This document shows, piece after piece, positions 8,966 through 18,523 of a stretch of 64,000 bases of DNA (position 1 is the stretch's first letter; every line of letters begins with the position of its first letter). This DNA comes from Streptomyces europaeiscabiei (GTDB taxonomy: Bacteria; Actinomycetota; Actinomycetes; Streptomycetales; Streptomycetaceae). The notes beneath the pieces are model-generated. The model ran no database searches. It had not been told where the DNA came from and saw nothing but the letters and a program-made list of their open reading frames with translations. The stretch spans positions 1,364,001 through 1,428,000 of the forward strand of contig NZ_CP107841.1 in NCBI RefSeq assembly GCF_036346855.1, given 5' to 3'. The translations under genes and the position numbers were made by a program.

Positions 8966-11900
8966 CTCGGCCCTCTCGCCGCGCGCCACGGCGACAGCGC
9001 CGCCGGATGCGGCCGGTGTGGCCGGGGCGAGCAGCTCGCCGAGGTGGTCGGCGAGCGCGGCGGGGGTCGGGTAGTCGTAGACGAGGGTGCTCGGCAGCCG
9101 CATGCCGGTCGCCTCGCCGAGGGTGTTGCGCAGTTCGACGGCGGTGAGGGAGTCGAAGCCGAGTTCGCGGAAGGCGCGGGCGGGTTCGACGTCGTCGGGG
9201 CTGGGGTGGTTGAGGATGTACGCGATGTGCGCGCGGACCAGTTCGAGCAGGGCGTGGCGGCGGTCGGAGTCGGTGAGCGCGGCGAGCCGGGTGAGGAGTT
9301 CGTTGCCACCGTCGGAGGTGCTCGGGGCGGGGGCGGGGCGCCGGGCACGCAGCCGTTCGATCTCCGGGAGCCCGGCGTAGAGGCGGCGCGGGCGGCCCTT
9401 GTCGAGCTCGGCGCCGAACACCTCCCAGTCGATGTCGGTGACCACGAGCGCGGTGTCGTCGTGGTCGAGGGCGTCCTGCAGGGCGGTGACGGCGACGGCG
9501 GGGTCCATCAGGCGTACGCCGTGGCGCTGGAGACGTTCACCGACGGCGCCTGAGGCCATGCCGCCGTCGGCCCAGCCGCTCCAGGCGACGGCGGTGGCGG
9601 GCAGGCCGCGCAGCCTGCGGTCCTCGGCGAGGGCGTCGAGGTAGGCGTTGCCGGGGGCGTAGTTGCCGTGGCCGGGGCTGCCGAACACGCCCGAGGAGGA
9701 GGAGAACAGGACGAACGCGGACAGGTCGAGGTGCGCGGTGGCGGCGTCGAGGTTGAGTGCTCCGCCCACCTTGACCCGCAGGACCTCGGCGAGGCGCTCG
9801 GGGGTGAGGGAGCCGATGACGCCGTCGTCGAGGACCGCGGCGGTGTGGAAGACGGCGGTGAGGGGCCGTTCCTCGGGGATGGACGCGAGGAGGGCGGCGA
9901 GATCGGTGGGGTCGGCGACGTCGCAGGCGACGATGTCGGCGTGAGCACCGGTGGCGGTCAGGTCGGCGAGGAGAGCGGCGGCCCCTTCGGCGTCGGGCCC
10001 CGAACGGCTGACGAGGAGGAGGTGTGCGGCGCCCGTGCGGGCGAGCCAGCGTGCGACGTGGGCGCCGAGGGCGCCGGTGCCGCCGGTGACGAGGACGGTG
10101 CCCCGCGGGTCCCAGCGGCGGCGGCCGGGCAGGCCGCCGACGGCGGCGCGTTCCAGACGGCGGCCGAGGGTACCGGTGGCGCGCACGGCGACCTGGTCCT
10201 CGTGGTCGGTTCCGGCGAGGACCGCGACGACGCGGTCGGCGGTGCGCGCGTCGAGCCGCTCGGGCAGGTCGACCAGGCCTCCCCACAGGTCGGCCTGTTC
10301 CAGGGCGACGACGCGTCCGAAGCCCTGGACGAGGGCCTGGGCGGGGTCCGGCGCGGGGTCGGCGCCACCGACGGCCACGGCCCCTCGGGTGAGGAACCAC
10401 ACCGGAAGGCGGGCGTCGAGGTCGTCCAGCGCCTGGACGAGGGCGACGGAGGCCGCGAACCCGGTGGGCAGCAGGGGGTGTGCCGGGTGGGGTGTGTCGT
10501 CCTGGGCGAGGAGGGAGATGAGGCCACGGGCTCCGGCGACGGTCTCGCCGAGGGCAGTGGCCAGGGCGGCGCGGTCGGCCGTGGCGTCCACGACCACGGG
10601 GACACAGGTGGCGCCCGCGCGTGTCAGGGCGGCCTGGACGGCGGTCGACTCGGGGCCGTCCTCCTGGCCGCCGGGGACGGCGAGCACCCAGCGGCCCGTG
10701 AGGGCGGGGACGGTTCTGTCCTCGATCGGGCGCCAGGTGATCCGGTAGCGCCAGCGGTCGGCGGTGCCGCGTTCCTCGCCGCGCCGCCGGTAGCCGGCGA
10801 GGGCGGGGGCCAGCGTGGCGACGGTGCCCTCGTCGAGGGCCAGCGCGGTGGCGAGGGTGGTGACGTCACCCGAGTCGACGGCCTGCCAGAACGGGGCGTC
10901 CGCGGTGGCGTCGGCCGGGCCGCCGCTCTCGGCGGGGGTGAAGGCGGGCCAGTAGCGGCGGCGTTGGAAGGCGTAGACGGGCAGGTCTGCGCGGCGGGCG
11001 GGCTCGTCGTGGACGGCGCCGAAGTCCGGGGATCCACCGCGTACGGCGAGGGCGGCCACGGAGGTGAGGAACCGCTGCTTGCCTCCGTCGGAGCGGCGCA
11101 GGGTGCCGAGGACGACGCCGTCGGTGATGTCGAGGTCTTCGAGGATGTCGCCGACGGCCGAGGTGACCACGGGGTGCGGGCCCACCTCGACGAAGACGCG
11201 GTGTCCGGCGTCGGCGAGGCCGCGCACGGCGGGTTCGAGGCGGACGGTGCGGCGGGCGTTGTCGTACCAGTAGGAGGCGTCGAGGGTGGTGGTGTCCTCG
11301 ATGCGGGCGCCGGTGACGGTGGAGTGGAAGGGGATCTCGGCGGGGCGCGGGCGGACCGGTGCGAATCCGGCGAGCAGGGCGTCCCGGACCTCCTCGACCT
11401 GGGGGCAGTGGGAGGCGTAGTCCATCGGGACGCGGCGGGCCCGGACGCCGTCGCCGGTGAGGCGGGCGAGAAGCGCGGCGAGGGACTCGGTGTCGCCGGC
11501 GACGGTGACGGAGCGGGGGCCGGTGACGCCGCCGACGCAGATCCGGCCGTCGTACGGGGCGATGAGCCGCTCGACCTCGGCGAGCGGCAGCGGAACGGCG
11601 ACCATGCCGCCGCGGCCGGCGAGGGCCATGAGTTCACGGGAGCGGACGCCGATGACGCGGGCGGCGTCCTGCAGGGTGAGGGCGCCCGCGATGTGGGCGG
11701 CGGCGACCTCGCCCAGGCTCTGCCCGGCGACTGCGGCGGGGCGGATTCCGCACGCCATCCACAGACGGGCGAGGGCGACGCAGGTGACGAACAGGGCGGG
11801 CTGGACGACGTCGAGACGGTCCAGCGGCGGCGCACCGGGCGTGCGGCGCAGGACGTCGAGGACACGGAAGTCGGTGTATTCCTCGACGGCGGCGGCCGCT

Positions 11901-13690
11901 TCGTCGAAGAAGGCACGGAACCGGGCGTCGGAGGAGTGGAGTTCGTCCGCCATGCCCTCCCATTGCGGGCCGTGGCCGGGGAAGAGGAAGACCGGGTCAC
12001 CGTCGGTGTCGGCGACGCCCCGCACCACGGCGGGGTCGGGGGCGCCGTCGGCGAGCGCGGTCAGGCCGCGCAGGAGTGTCCCGTGATCGGCGGCGACGAC
12101 CACGGCGCGGTGTTCGAGTGCGGGCCGGGTGGCGGCGAGGGACCAGGCCAGGTCGGCGGGGCGGACGGTCCCGTCCGGGGCGGTGCGCAGCCGGGCGGCG
12201 AGCCGGCCGGCCTGGTCGCACAGGGCGGCGGCTGTACGGCCGGAGACGGCGAAGGCCCGGGCGCGGGGGGTGTCGTCGGCGGATGCGACGGTGTCGTCCG
12301 GCTCGGCCGGCGGGGCCTGTTCGAGGATGACGTGGGCGTTGGTGCCGCTGACGCCGAAGGACGACACGCCCGCGCGGCGCGGACGGTCGCCGGGGGCGGG
12401 CCAGGGGCGGGCCTCGGTGAGCAGTTCGACGTGGCCGGCGGACCAGTCGACATGGCGGCTGGGCCGGTCGACGTGGAGGGTGGCGGGCAGTCGTCCGGCG
12501 CGCAGGGCCAGGATCATCTTGATGACGCCGGCGACACCGGCGGCGGCCTGGGTGTGGCCGATGTTCGACTTCACCGAGCCGAGCAGCAGCGGCCGGTCCG
12601 CGGGCCTGTCCTGACCGTACGTCGCGAGCAGGGCCTGCGCCTCGATCGGGTCACCGAGGCGGGTGCCTGTGCCGTGCGCCTCGACGGCGTCCACGTCGGC
12701 GGGGGCGAGCTTCGCGGAGTTGAGCGCCTGCCAGATGACGCGTTCCTGGGAGGGGCCGTTGGGCGCGGTCAGGCCGTTGGAGGCGCCGTCCTGGTTGACG
12801 GCGGAGCCGCGCAGCACGGCGAGGACGGGGTGGCCGTTGCGGCGGGCGTCGGAGAGCCGTTCGACGACGAGGACTCCGGCGCCCTCGCCCCAGGCGGTGC
12901 CGTCGGCGGCGTCCGCGAAGGCGCGGCAGCGGCCGTCGGCGGCCAGACCGCGCTGGCGGCTGAACTCCAGGAACACCGTGGGCGTCGACATGACGGTGAC
13001 GCCCCCGGCGAGCGCGAGGTCGCACTCGCCCGCGCGCAGCGCCTGCGCGGCCAGGTGCAGGGTGACCAGGGAGGAGGAGCAGGCGGTGTCGACGGAGACG
13101 GCCGGGCCCTCCAGCCCGAGGGTGTACGAGACGCGGCCGGACAGGACGCTGGCGGAGTTGCCGACGCCGTCGTCCCCCGCGTTGTCGGAGAGGCTGAGCA
13201 GGGTGGTGTAGTCCTGGAGGTTGGTACCGGCGAACACGCCGGTACGGCTGCCGCGCAGGGCGAGCGGGTCGATCCCGGCGCGTTCCAGGGCTTCCCAGCA
13301 GATCTCCAGCAGGAGCCGCTGCTGCGGGTCGGTGCCGACGGCCTCGCGGGGGGAGATGCCGAAGAAGCCTGCGTCGAAGTCGGCGACCCGGTCGACGAAT
13401 CCACCGACGCGGGTGTAGCTGCGGCCCGGAGTACCGGGCGTCGGGTCGTACAGCGCGTCGGTGTCCCAGCCGCGGTCGCGCGGCCATTCCGTCATGGCGT
13501 CGGCACCCTCGTCGAGCAGCCGCCACAGGTCGTCGGGGTCGCTCACACCGCCGGGGAAGCGGCAGCCCATCGCGACGATCGCTATGGATTCGTGCTGCCG
13601 GGCCTCGGCCGCGGCCAGGCGCTGCCGCGTCTGGTGGAGATCGGCCGTGACCTTTTTCAGGTAGCCGAGGAGCTTGTCCTCATCGCTCAT
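2810..13690 (-). CDS. Type I modular polyketide synthase A: two modules and a terminal thioesterase
   Basis: A 3,626-aa multienzyme that performs the last two chain extensions and releases the product. Order: N-terminal coiled-coil docking helix (about 1-33), KS-AT-KR-ACP (module A1, about 36-1545), KS-AT-DH-KR-ACP (module A2, about 1576-3320), thioesterase (about 3370-3626). The chosen start is ATG at 13690, because MSDEDKLLGYLKKV is a canonical PKS docking start. The frame stays open to 15709, but that upstream stretch is only the shadow of PKS B. It begins 35 bp after the PKS B stop and is the last gene of the C-B-A operon, so the product carries an alpha,beta-unsaturated carboxyl end. The thioesterase has nucleophile Ser3477 (GSSSG), Asp3504 (LLDTY) and His3602 (GNHFTMM), as in macrolactone-forming thioesterases. 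Confidence 0.95.
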   Translation of the reverse strand: MSDEDKLLGYLKKVTADLHQTRQRLAAAEARQHESIAIVAMGCRFPGGVSDPDDLWRLLDEGADAMTEWPRDRGWDTDALYDPTPGTPGRSYTRVGGFVDRVADFDAGFFGISPREAVGTDPQQRLLLEICWEALERAGIDPLALRGSRTGVFAGTNLQDYTTLLSLSDNAGDDGVGNSASVLSGRVSYTLGLEGPAVSVDTACSSSLVTLHLAAQALRAGECDLALAGGVTVMSTPTVFLEFSRQRGLAADGRCRAFADAADGTAWGEGAGVLVVERLSDARRNGHPVLAVLRGSAVNQDGASNGLTAPNGPSQERVIWQALNSAKLAPADVDAVEAHGTGTRLGDPIEAQALLATYGQDRPADRPLLLGSVKSNIGHTQAAAGVAGVIKMILALRAGRLPATLHVDRPSRHVDWSAGHVELLTEARPWPAPGDRPRRAGVSSFGVSGTNAHVILEQAPPAEPDDTVASADDTPRARAFAVSGRTAAALCDQAGRLAARLRTAPDGTVRPADLAWSLAATRPALEHRAVVVAADHGTLLRGLTALADGAPDPAVVRGVADTDGDPVFLFPGHGPQWEGMADELHSSDARFRAFFDEAAAAVEEYTDFRVLDVLRRTPGAPPLDRLDVVQPALFVTCVALARLWMACGIRPAAVAGQSLGEVAAAHIAGALTLQDAARVIGVRSRELMALAGRGGMVAVPLPLAEVERLIAPYDGRICVGGVTGPRSVTVAGDTESLAALLARLTGDGVRARRVPMDYASHCPQVEEVRDALLAGFAPVRPRPAEIPFHSTVTGARIEDTTTLDASYWYDNARRTVRLEPAVRGLADAGHRVFVEVGPHPVVTSAVGDILEDLDITDGVVLGTLRRSDGGKQRFLTSVAALAVRGGSPDFGAVHDEPARRADLPVYAFQRRRYWPAFTPAESGGPADATADAPFWQAVDSGDVTTLATALALDEGTVATLAPALAGYRRRGEERGTADRWRYRITWRPIEDRTVPALTGRWVLAVPGGQEDGPESTAVQAALTRAGATCVPVVVDATADRAALATALGETVAGARGLISLLAQDDTPHPAHPLLPTGFAASVALVQALDDLDARLPVWFLTRGAVAVGGADPAPDPAQALVQGFGRVVALEQADLWGGLVDLPERLDARTADRVVAVLAGTDHEDQVAVRATGTLGRRLERAAVGGLPGRRRWDPRGTVLVTGGTGALGAHVARWLARTGAAHLLLVSRSGPDAEGAAALLADLTATGAHADIVACDVADPTDLAALLASIPEERPLTAVFHTAAVLDDGVIGSLTPERLAEVLRVKVGGALNLDAATAHLDLSAFVLFSSSSGVFGSPGHGNYAPGNAYLDALAEDRRLRGLPATAVAWSGWADGGMASGAVGERLQRHGVRLMDPAVAVTALQDALDHDDTALVVTDIDWEVFGAELDKGRPRRLYAGLPEIERLRARRPAPAPSTSDGGNELLTRLAALTDSDRRHALLELVRAHIAYILNHPSPDDVEPARAFRELGFDSLTAVELRNTLGEATGMRLPSTLVYDYPTPAALADHLGELLAPATPAASGGAVAVARGERAEDPVVIVGMACRFPGDADTPERFWRLLADGTDAMGPFPQDRDWDLDALYDPEPGKAGRTSTLVGGFLDGFADFDPGVFTISPREALAMDPQQRLLLEMAWETFERAGIDPRALRGSRTGVFAGTNYQDYTSRPIDPGDEAGAHLGTGTSASVLSGRLSYTFGLEGPAVTVDTACSSSLVALHLAAQSLRSGECDMALAGGVTVMSTPGLFVDFSRQRGLAADGRCKAFADAADGTGFSEGGGLLLVERLSDARRNGHPVLAVVRGSAVNQDGASNGLSAPNGPAQQRVIRAALVDAGVAASEVDVVEAHGTGTRLGDPIEAQALLATYGRERAEGQPLWLGSVKSNVGHTQAGAGVAGVMKMVLAMRNGMLPATLHVDAPSSHVDWSSGGVELLTQAREWPEVVERPRRAGVSSFGISGTNAHVVLEAVPEEPVTEELVTEQSVTEESGGVPGGGGPVPWVVSARSRDALRAQAAQLLDHVTGHPGFPLADTALALATTRTPFSHRAVLVGADRDALAAQLRALADGAPLPGTVTGTARTGGRTAFLFTGQGAQRPGMGRELRAAHAVFAETFDAVCERVPGLREVVLGDDAELLNRTEHAQPALFAFEVALYRLLESWGVRPDFVAGHSVGEIAAAHIAGVFSLDDACALVAARGRLMQALPAGGAMASLAATEEEVLPLLAGREHELGIAALNGPAATVVSGTEAAVAEIRDHFAAAGRRVTRLRVSHAFHSPLMDPVLDDFRTVATAISYAEPRVPVVSALTGEPAATGLLTDPEYWVRHVREPVRFHDCVTRLHGLGARRFLEAGPDGPLSTLAETALAETAPDTADEALFVAAVLRDKPETDRLLTAVGALFAHGAEPDWAALLPGARTVPLPTYAFQRQRFWLPTVAPAGDPAGAGLRGADHPFLGAEVTRAGSDDLLFTGRLSLRSHPWLADHTVLGQAILPATGYLDLAVHVGDRADCGHLSELTLLSPLVVPAEGTVDLQVTVDAADESGQRAFAVWSAPAGNDGDWQRHAQGTLAPRSPSAPAPADDLAAWPPPGAEQVPGQDPYAAFAAAGFAYGPSFQGLGTVWERGDEVYAEAALPEPYREDAARYALHPALLDAAVQALLVRRPGLRGDDGETAPMLPFAWTGLTLHATGATALRVRLTPAGHDHGYRVLVTDTTGQPVATADAITLRTVSAAPGTGAGRPELLCLDWQETLPAPETPRPQSTRWIVLGTGDDRAAAALDATGVHLETYADLEALGKAVDTGMTMPDVVLVAPAPYRTGGPGMPETVRGHLTRAHDLMCGWLADDRFTDSRLVFVTRSAVNAGPDTGSPDVTGAALWGMVRSGQAEHPGRFQLVDLSGDAEDAEGTALFAAVARARPHSAVRDGRVLHPDAAPAATGAGTPDLAAGTVLVTGATGTLGRSVARHLVTRHGVRSLLLVSRRGPAADGADTLVAELTALGAQVSLETCDVAERADVERLLTRLPAGARLTGVVHAAGVADDAVLTALDGARFDTVLRPKADGAWHLHDLTTRLDPAAFVLFSSAAGTFGAPGQSNYAAANAFLDGLAALRHSLGLPATSVAWGLWDDDSGITARLSHADRSRLARGGLRPLATEDALGLLDEALCATEPAVIAVATGSGRAGVRALLRPAAPAAARRAAAGSLGPAAAASLLAGRGPEEGRALLLRMVRDLAATVLGHATADEVEADRLFTEQGFDSLTVVELRNHLATATGLKLAPTLLFDHATPEALATHLHRRLGEEPSPQDAGTPRTATAGPEARAEDTLGGLFKKACLDGRVDDGFTLLHAAAALRPTFTSPEELDTLPGAIRLATGGTAAAPLVCFSSYVALAGVHQYARFASGFRGRRDVWALPTQGFGTGEALPATFDAVADLHADAVRRTVGDASAVLLGSSSGGILALSAARRMQERGSAPAAVVLLDTYMPRADSPFLRFSQQMLGGMFERESMFAHMDSDRLTAMSWYVAMIGEWEPGPLDCPVLLVRSSEPPVPAEPGTSMRPEEWQTSWDRAQTVLDVPGNHFTMMETYARSTAEASDDWLTDRGV
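7530..8352 (-). repeat. Near-identical KS/linker block, copy in module A2
   Basis: It covers the KS-AT linker and most of the A2 ketosynthase and is almost identical to 29012-29855 in module C5. The copies differ mainly in the number of TEES-type five-residue repeats in the linker. The coding strand here favours G- and T-ending codons (GTG, CGT, GGT, AGT), unlike the C-ending usage on both sides. Confidence 0.8.
9040..13590 (-). other. PKS module A1: KS-AT(methylmalonyl-type)-KR-ACP
   Basis: The ketosynthase has Cys204 (DTACSSS) plus EAHGTG and NIGHTQ. The acyltransferase has Ser658 in GQSLGE instead of the usual GHSxGE, and GHGPQWEGM instead of GQGxQWxGM. Its YASH motif (758-761) indicates methylmalonyl-CoA. 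The ketoreductase has its NADPH loop from about 1197, an LDD motif (B-type) and Tyr1344. The ACP serine is Ser1514 (GFDSL). There is no DH. Predicted output: 2-methyl-3-hydroxy unit. Confidence 0.88.
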
Positions 13691-13725
13691 GGTTTCACCC
13701 GTTCTCAGGTCCCGTGGCCGTGCCA

Positions 13726-16700
13726 TCAGGAGATGCCGAGGTCGTTCTCGATGAAGCTGAAGATCTCGTCCGCGCCCGCGGACCGGATCCGGTCGCCGAT
13801 GTCGTCGCCGGTGCCGGCCGTGGTGACGGCGGCGGCGGAGGTGGTGCCGGTGAAGTTCCCGAGCAGGGACTGCAGGCGGGAGCCGATGCGGTCGCGTCGG
13901 GTGTCGTCCTCGGGCAGCGCGTCCAGGAGCGTCGCCAGGGAGTCCAGTCCGGCGAGGACGGCTCCGGCGGCGTTGGTGTCGTCGGTGAGCCGACCGCGCA
14001 GATATGCGGCGAGCGCGCTGGCGTTCGGCTGGTCGAAGAGGAGTGTGGCGGGCAGGGCCAGGCCGGTGGCGGCGCCGATCCGGTTGCGCAGTTCGACGGC
14101 CATCAGGGAGTCGAAGCCGAGGGCGTTGAAGGCCGTCGCGGCGCCGACGCGGTCGGTGCCGGCGTGGCCGAGGACGACGGCTGCCTCCGTACGCACCAGG
14201 GCGGTGAGGGTGCGTTCGCGCTCGGCGGCGGACTGCCCGGCGAGCCGCTCCCGCAGGGCGTGCGGGGCTGCCGCGGTGGTGTCCGGACGCTGGGCCAACA
14301 GATCGCGTACCTCGGGGAGTTCGGCGAGCAGCGGGCTGGGCCGGGAGGTGGTGAACCCGGGCGCGAAGCGGGCCCAGTCGATGTCGGCGACGGCGAGGAC
14401 GGCGTCGGCCCGCGCGGCGGCCCGGCCGAGGGCGTCGGCCGCCCGCTCGGGTTCGAGCGGGTTGATGCCGCTGCGGCGCATCCGCGCCTCGCTGTCGGCG
14501 TCGGCGGTGGCCATGCCTCCTCCGGCCCAAGGTCCCCAGGCCAGCGAGGTGGCGGGCAGTCCGGCGGCCCTGCGCTGTTCGGCGAGGGCGTCCAGGTAGG
14601 CGTTGGCCGCCGCGTAGTTGGCCTGGCCGATGGTGCCGAGGGTGCCGGAGACCGACGAGTACAGGACGAACGCGGTGAGGTCGCGGTCGCGGGTCAGCTC
14701 GTCGAGGTTGCGGGCGGCGGCCAGCTTGGGCCGCAGGACGCGGTCCAGGGCGGCGGAGTCCATGCCGTCGATGAGCCGGTCGTCGAGGACGCCCGCGGTG
14801 TGCACGACGGCGTCGACCGGGTGTTCGGCAAGCAGCGCGGCGAGCGCGTCCCGGTCGGCGGTGTCGCAGGCGGCGAGGACGAGTTCGGTACCGGTGCCGA
14901 CGAGGGTGTCCTGAAGGCGGGCTGCGCCTTCGGAGCCGGTGCCGGAGCGGCTGACGGCGACGATGCGTGCGGTGCCCCGGGCCGCGAGCCAGGCGGCGGT
15001 GCGCAGACCGAGCGCGCCGGTGGCGCCGGTGAGCAGGACGGTTCCGGTCCAGTCGGGGGTGGTCGGTGCGGGCGCGCCGGCCGGGGCGTGTTCGAGGCGG
15101 CGCAGGAAGGTGGCCGAGGGTCGGACGGCGATCTGGTCCTCGGTACCGTCGGCGAGGGCCGCGGCGAGGCGGCGGGCGACGTCGGCGGGAACGGCGGTGG
15201 CGGTGCCGGCGGGCAGGTCCACCAGTCCGCCCCAGAGCTGGGGGTGTTCGAGGGCCGCGGTGCGGCCGAGGCCCCACACGGCTGCCTGCTCGGGTTCGGC
15301 GGGCGCCTCGCTCCCGAGGACTCCTACCGCGCCCGCGGTGAGCGCCCACAGGCGGACCGGGTCCGTGCCCGCGGCGCCGTCGGCGAGGGCCTGGACGAGG
15401 GCGGTGGTCGCGGCGAGGCCGGCCGGGACCGCCCGGTGGCCGGGCAGCGGTGCGGTGTCGGCCGCGAGCAGGGACAGCACGCCCGTCCAGGCCGGCCCGT
15501 CGTCCTGCCGCAGGGCGGTGAGGGCGGAGGCCAGGAGGGCGCGGTCGGCGGTGGCGCATTCGACGGGCAGGACGTGGACATGGGCGCCGTGCGCGGTGAG
15601 AGCGTCGGCGACGGAGGTCGCCCAGGGGCCGCCGTGGACGCGGTCGGGGACGGTGAGGACCCAGGTACCGGTGAGGGTGGCGGCGCTGCCGTCGGCGGCG
15701 GGGCGCCACACCGCGCGGTGCTCCCAGCGCCCGATCTCCGCGTCCTTGCGGTCCTCGTCGCGCCAGGCGGCGAGGGCGGGCAGGACGGCGCTGAGCGGGG
15801 CGTCGGTGTCGACGTGGAGCCGTGCGGCGAGGGCCGTGGGGTCGGCGGCCTCGACGAGTTCCCAGAACGCGCTGTCGTGGGTGCGCGCGGCGGGCGGCGC
15901 GGACGGCTCCAGCCAGAAACGCTCGCGCTGGAAGGCGTACGTCGGCAGGGCCACGGGCCGGGCTTCGGCGTCGTCCTGAGCGGCGGGCGCCTTCCCGTGT
16001 CCGTGGGCGTGCAGGGTGGCGGCCGCGAGCAGCGCGGCGCGGTTCTCGGGCACGCCGCGGCGCAGCAGGGGTACGGCGGTCATCGCCGCCGGGTCGGTGA
16101 GGCCGTCCTGGACGAGGGTGGTGAGGGTGGCATCGGGGCCCAGTTCGAGGCAGTGCGTGATGCCGTCGGTCTCCAGTGTGCGGACCGCGTCGGCGAAGCG
16201 GACGGCCTGGCGGACGTGACGGACCCAGTAGTCGGGGGTGATCAGGTCGTCGCCGGTGGCGGGGGCGCCGGTCAGGTTGGAGACGACGGGGACGGCGGGG
16301 GCGGTGTAGCGGACGCGGGCGGCGACGGCGCGGAAGTCGTCGAGCATGGCTTCCATCAGGGGCGAGTGGAAGGCGTGGCTGACCCGCAGGCGTCGGGTTC
16401 TGCGTCCGCGTGCGGTGAACTCGGCGGCGATGTCCTCCACGTCCTTCTCCTCGCCGGAGACGACCACCGAGACCGGTCCGTTGACCGCGGCGATCGCGAC
16501 GCGGTCGGCGCGGCCCTCCAACAGGGGCAGGACCTCTGCCTCGGTGGCTTCCAGGGCGGCCATGGCGCCGCCCTCGGGCAGGTTCTGCATGAGCCGGCCG
16601 CGGCCGGCGACGAGGGCGCAGGCGTCGGCGAGGTCGAAGACCCCGGCGGCGTGCGCGGCGGTCAGCTCTCCGATGGAGTGTCCGGCGAACACGTCGGCGC

Positions 16701-18523
16701 GGATGCCCCAGGACGTCGCCAGGGCGTGGGCGGCGGTGCCGAACGCGAACAGGGCGGCCTGGGTGTGGGCGGTGCGGTCCAGGAGCGCGGCCCCGTCGCT
16801 GTCCTCGGCGGCGAAGACCACGTCGCGCAGCGGCGGTCCGTCGAGGTGACGGTCGAGTTCGGCGCAGACGGTGTCGAACGTCTCGGCGAACACGGGGTGG
16901 GCGGCGTACAGGTCGCGGCCCATGCCGGGGTGCTGGGCGCCCTGGCCGCTGAACAGGACGGCGAGGCGGCCGCCGGCGGCGGTGCCGGTGACGACGTGCG
17001 CGGCGCCTTCGCCGGAGGCGACGGCGGCGAGTCCGGTGAGGAGTTCCTCGCGGTCGGTGGCGACGACGGCGGCGCGGTGCGGGTGCGGGTGGCGGGCGGC
17101 GGTGAGGGTGTGGGCGAGGTCGCGGGGGTCGTCGTCGTGGTTCAGCAGGTGGGTGCGCAGCCGGGCGGCCTGGGCGCGCAGTGCCTCGGGGGTGTGCCCG
17201 GAGACGGGGTGGACGCGGGGCAGGGCGGCCGGTGCCGGCCGGTCGGGGGCGGGCTCGGGGGCGGGCGGTGCCTCCAGGACGACGTGGGCGTTGCTGCCGC
17301 TGATGCCGAAGGACGACACGCCCGCTCGGTGCGGGCGGCCCTCCCGGGCGGGCCAGGGGCGGGCCTCGGTGAGCAGGTCGATGGTTCCGCTAGACCAGTC
17401 GATGTGCGGGGAGGGCTCGTCGACGTGCAGGGTGGGGGGCAGTTCGCCGTGGCGCATGGCCATGACCATCTTGATGACGCCTGCGGCGCCAGCGGCGGCC
17501 TGGGTGTGCCCGAAGTTGGACTTGGCGGAGCCCAGCAGCAGGGGCTGTCCCTCGGGCCGTTCGCGGCCGTACGTGGCGAGGAGGGCCTGGGCCTCGATGG
17601 GGTCGCCGAGGGTGGTGCCGGTCCCGTGGGCCTCGACGGCGTCGACGTCGGCCGGGGAGAGCCCGGCCGAGGCGAGCGCCTGGCGGATGACACGTTCCTG
17701 GGAGGGGCCGTTGGGGGCGGTCAGGCCGTTGGAGGCGCCGTCCTGGTTGGTGGCGGAGCCGCGGACCACGGCCAGTACCCGGTGACCGTGGCGGCGGGCG
17801 TCGGAGAGGCGTTCCAGCAGGAGCATGCCGACGCCCTCGGAGAAGCTGGTGCCGTCGGCGGAGGCGGCGAAGGCCTTGCAGCGGCCGTCGGCGGCCAGGC
17901 CGTTCTGGGCGGTGAACTCCGTGTAGGTGCCGGGGGTGGCCATGACGGTGACCCCGCCGGCCAGGGCCATGGTGCATTCGCCCTGGCGCAGGGCGTGGGC
18001 GGCGAGGTGCAGGGCGACCAGGGCGGAGGAGCAGGCGGTGTCGACCGTCATGGTCGGCCCCTCCAGCCCGAAGGTGTAGGCGACCCGGCCGGAGATGACG
18101 CTGCCGGAGACGCCGAGTCCGATGTAGCCCTCCATGCCTTCGGGGATGTCGGCCAGTCCGGAGGCGTAGCCGGAGCCCATCGCGCCGACGTAGACGCCGG
18201 TGCGGCTGCCGCGCAGGGACAGCGGGTCGATCCCGGCGTGTTCGAGGACCTCCCAGGAGCTCTCCAGGAGCAGTCGCTGCTGGGGGTCCATGGCGAGGGC
18301 CTCGCGGGGTGCGATGCCGAAGAGGGCGGCGTCGAAGTGGGTGGCGCCGTGCAGGAATCCGGCTTGCAGGCCGGGCAGCCGGTCCAGGTCCCAGCCGCGG
18401 TCGGTGGGGAAGGCTCCGATGGCGTCGCCGCCCTCGGAGACGAACCGCCACAGGTCCTCCGGCGAGTTGACACCGCCGGGGTACTGGCAGGCCATGCCGA
18501 CGATGACGACCGGGTCGTCCTCC
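13726..18523 (-). other. PKS module B2: KS-AT(malonyl)-KR-ACP with docking tail
   Basis: KS Cys1941 lies in DTACSSA, with Ala replacing the usual third Ser. AT Ser2393 (GHSIGE) with HAFH at 2493-2496 indicates malonyl-CoA. KR from about 2937 has LDD (B-type) and Tyr3080. ACP Ser3249 is in GFDSL. There is no DH. Predicted output: a hydroxyl. Confidence 0.87.

Noticed and set aside
13691..15709. N-terminal extension of the PKS A frame into PKS B
   Set aside because: The extra 670 residues are Arg/Pro/His-rich shadow sequence of PKS B. A canonical docking helix starts at 13690.
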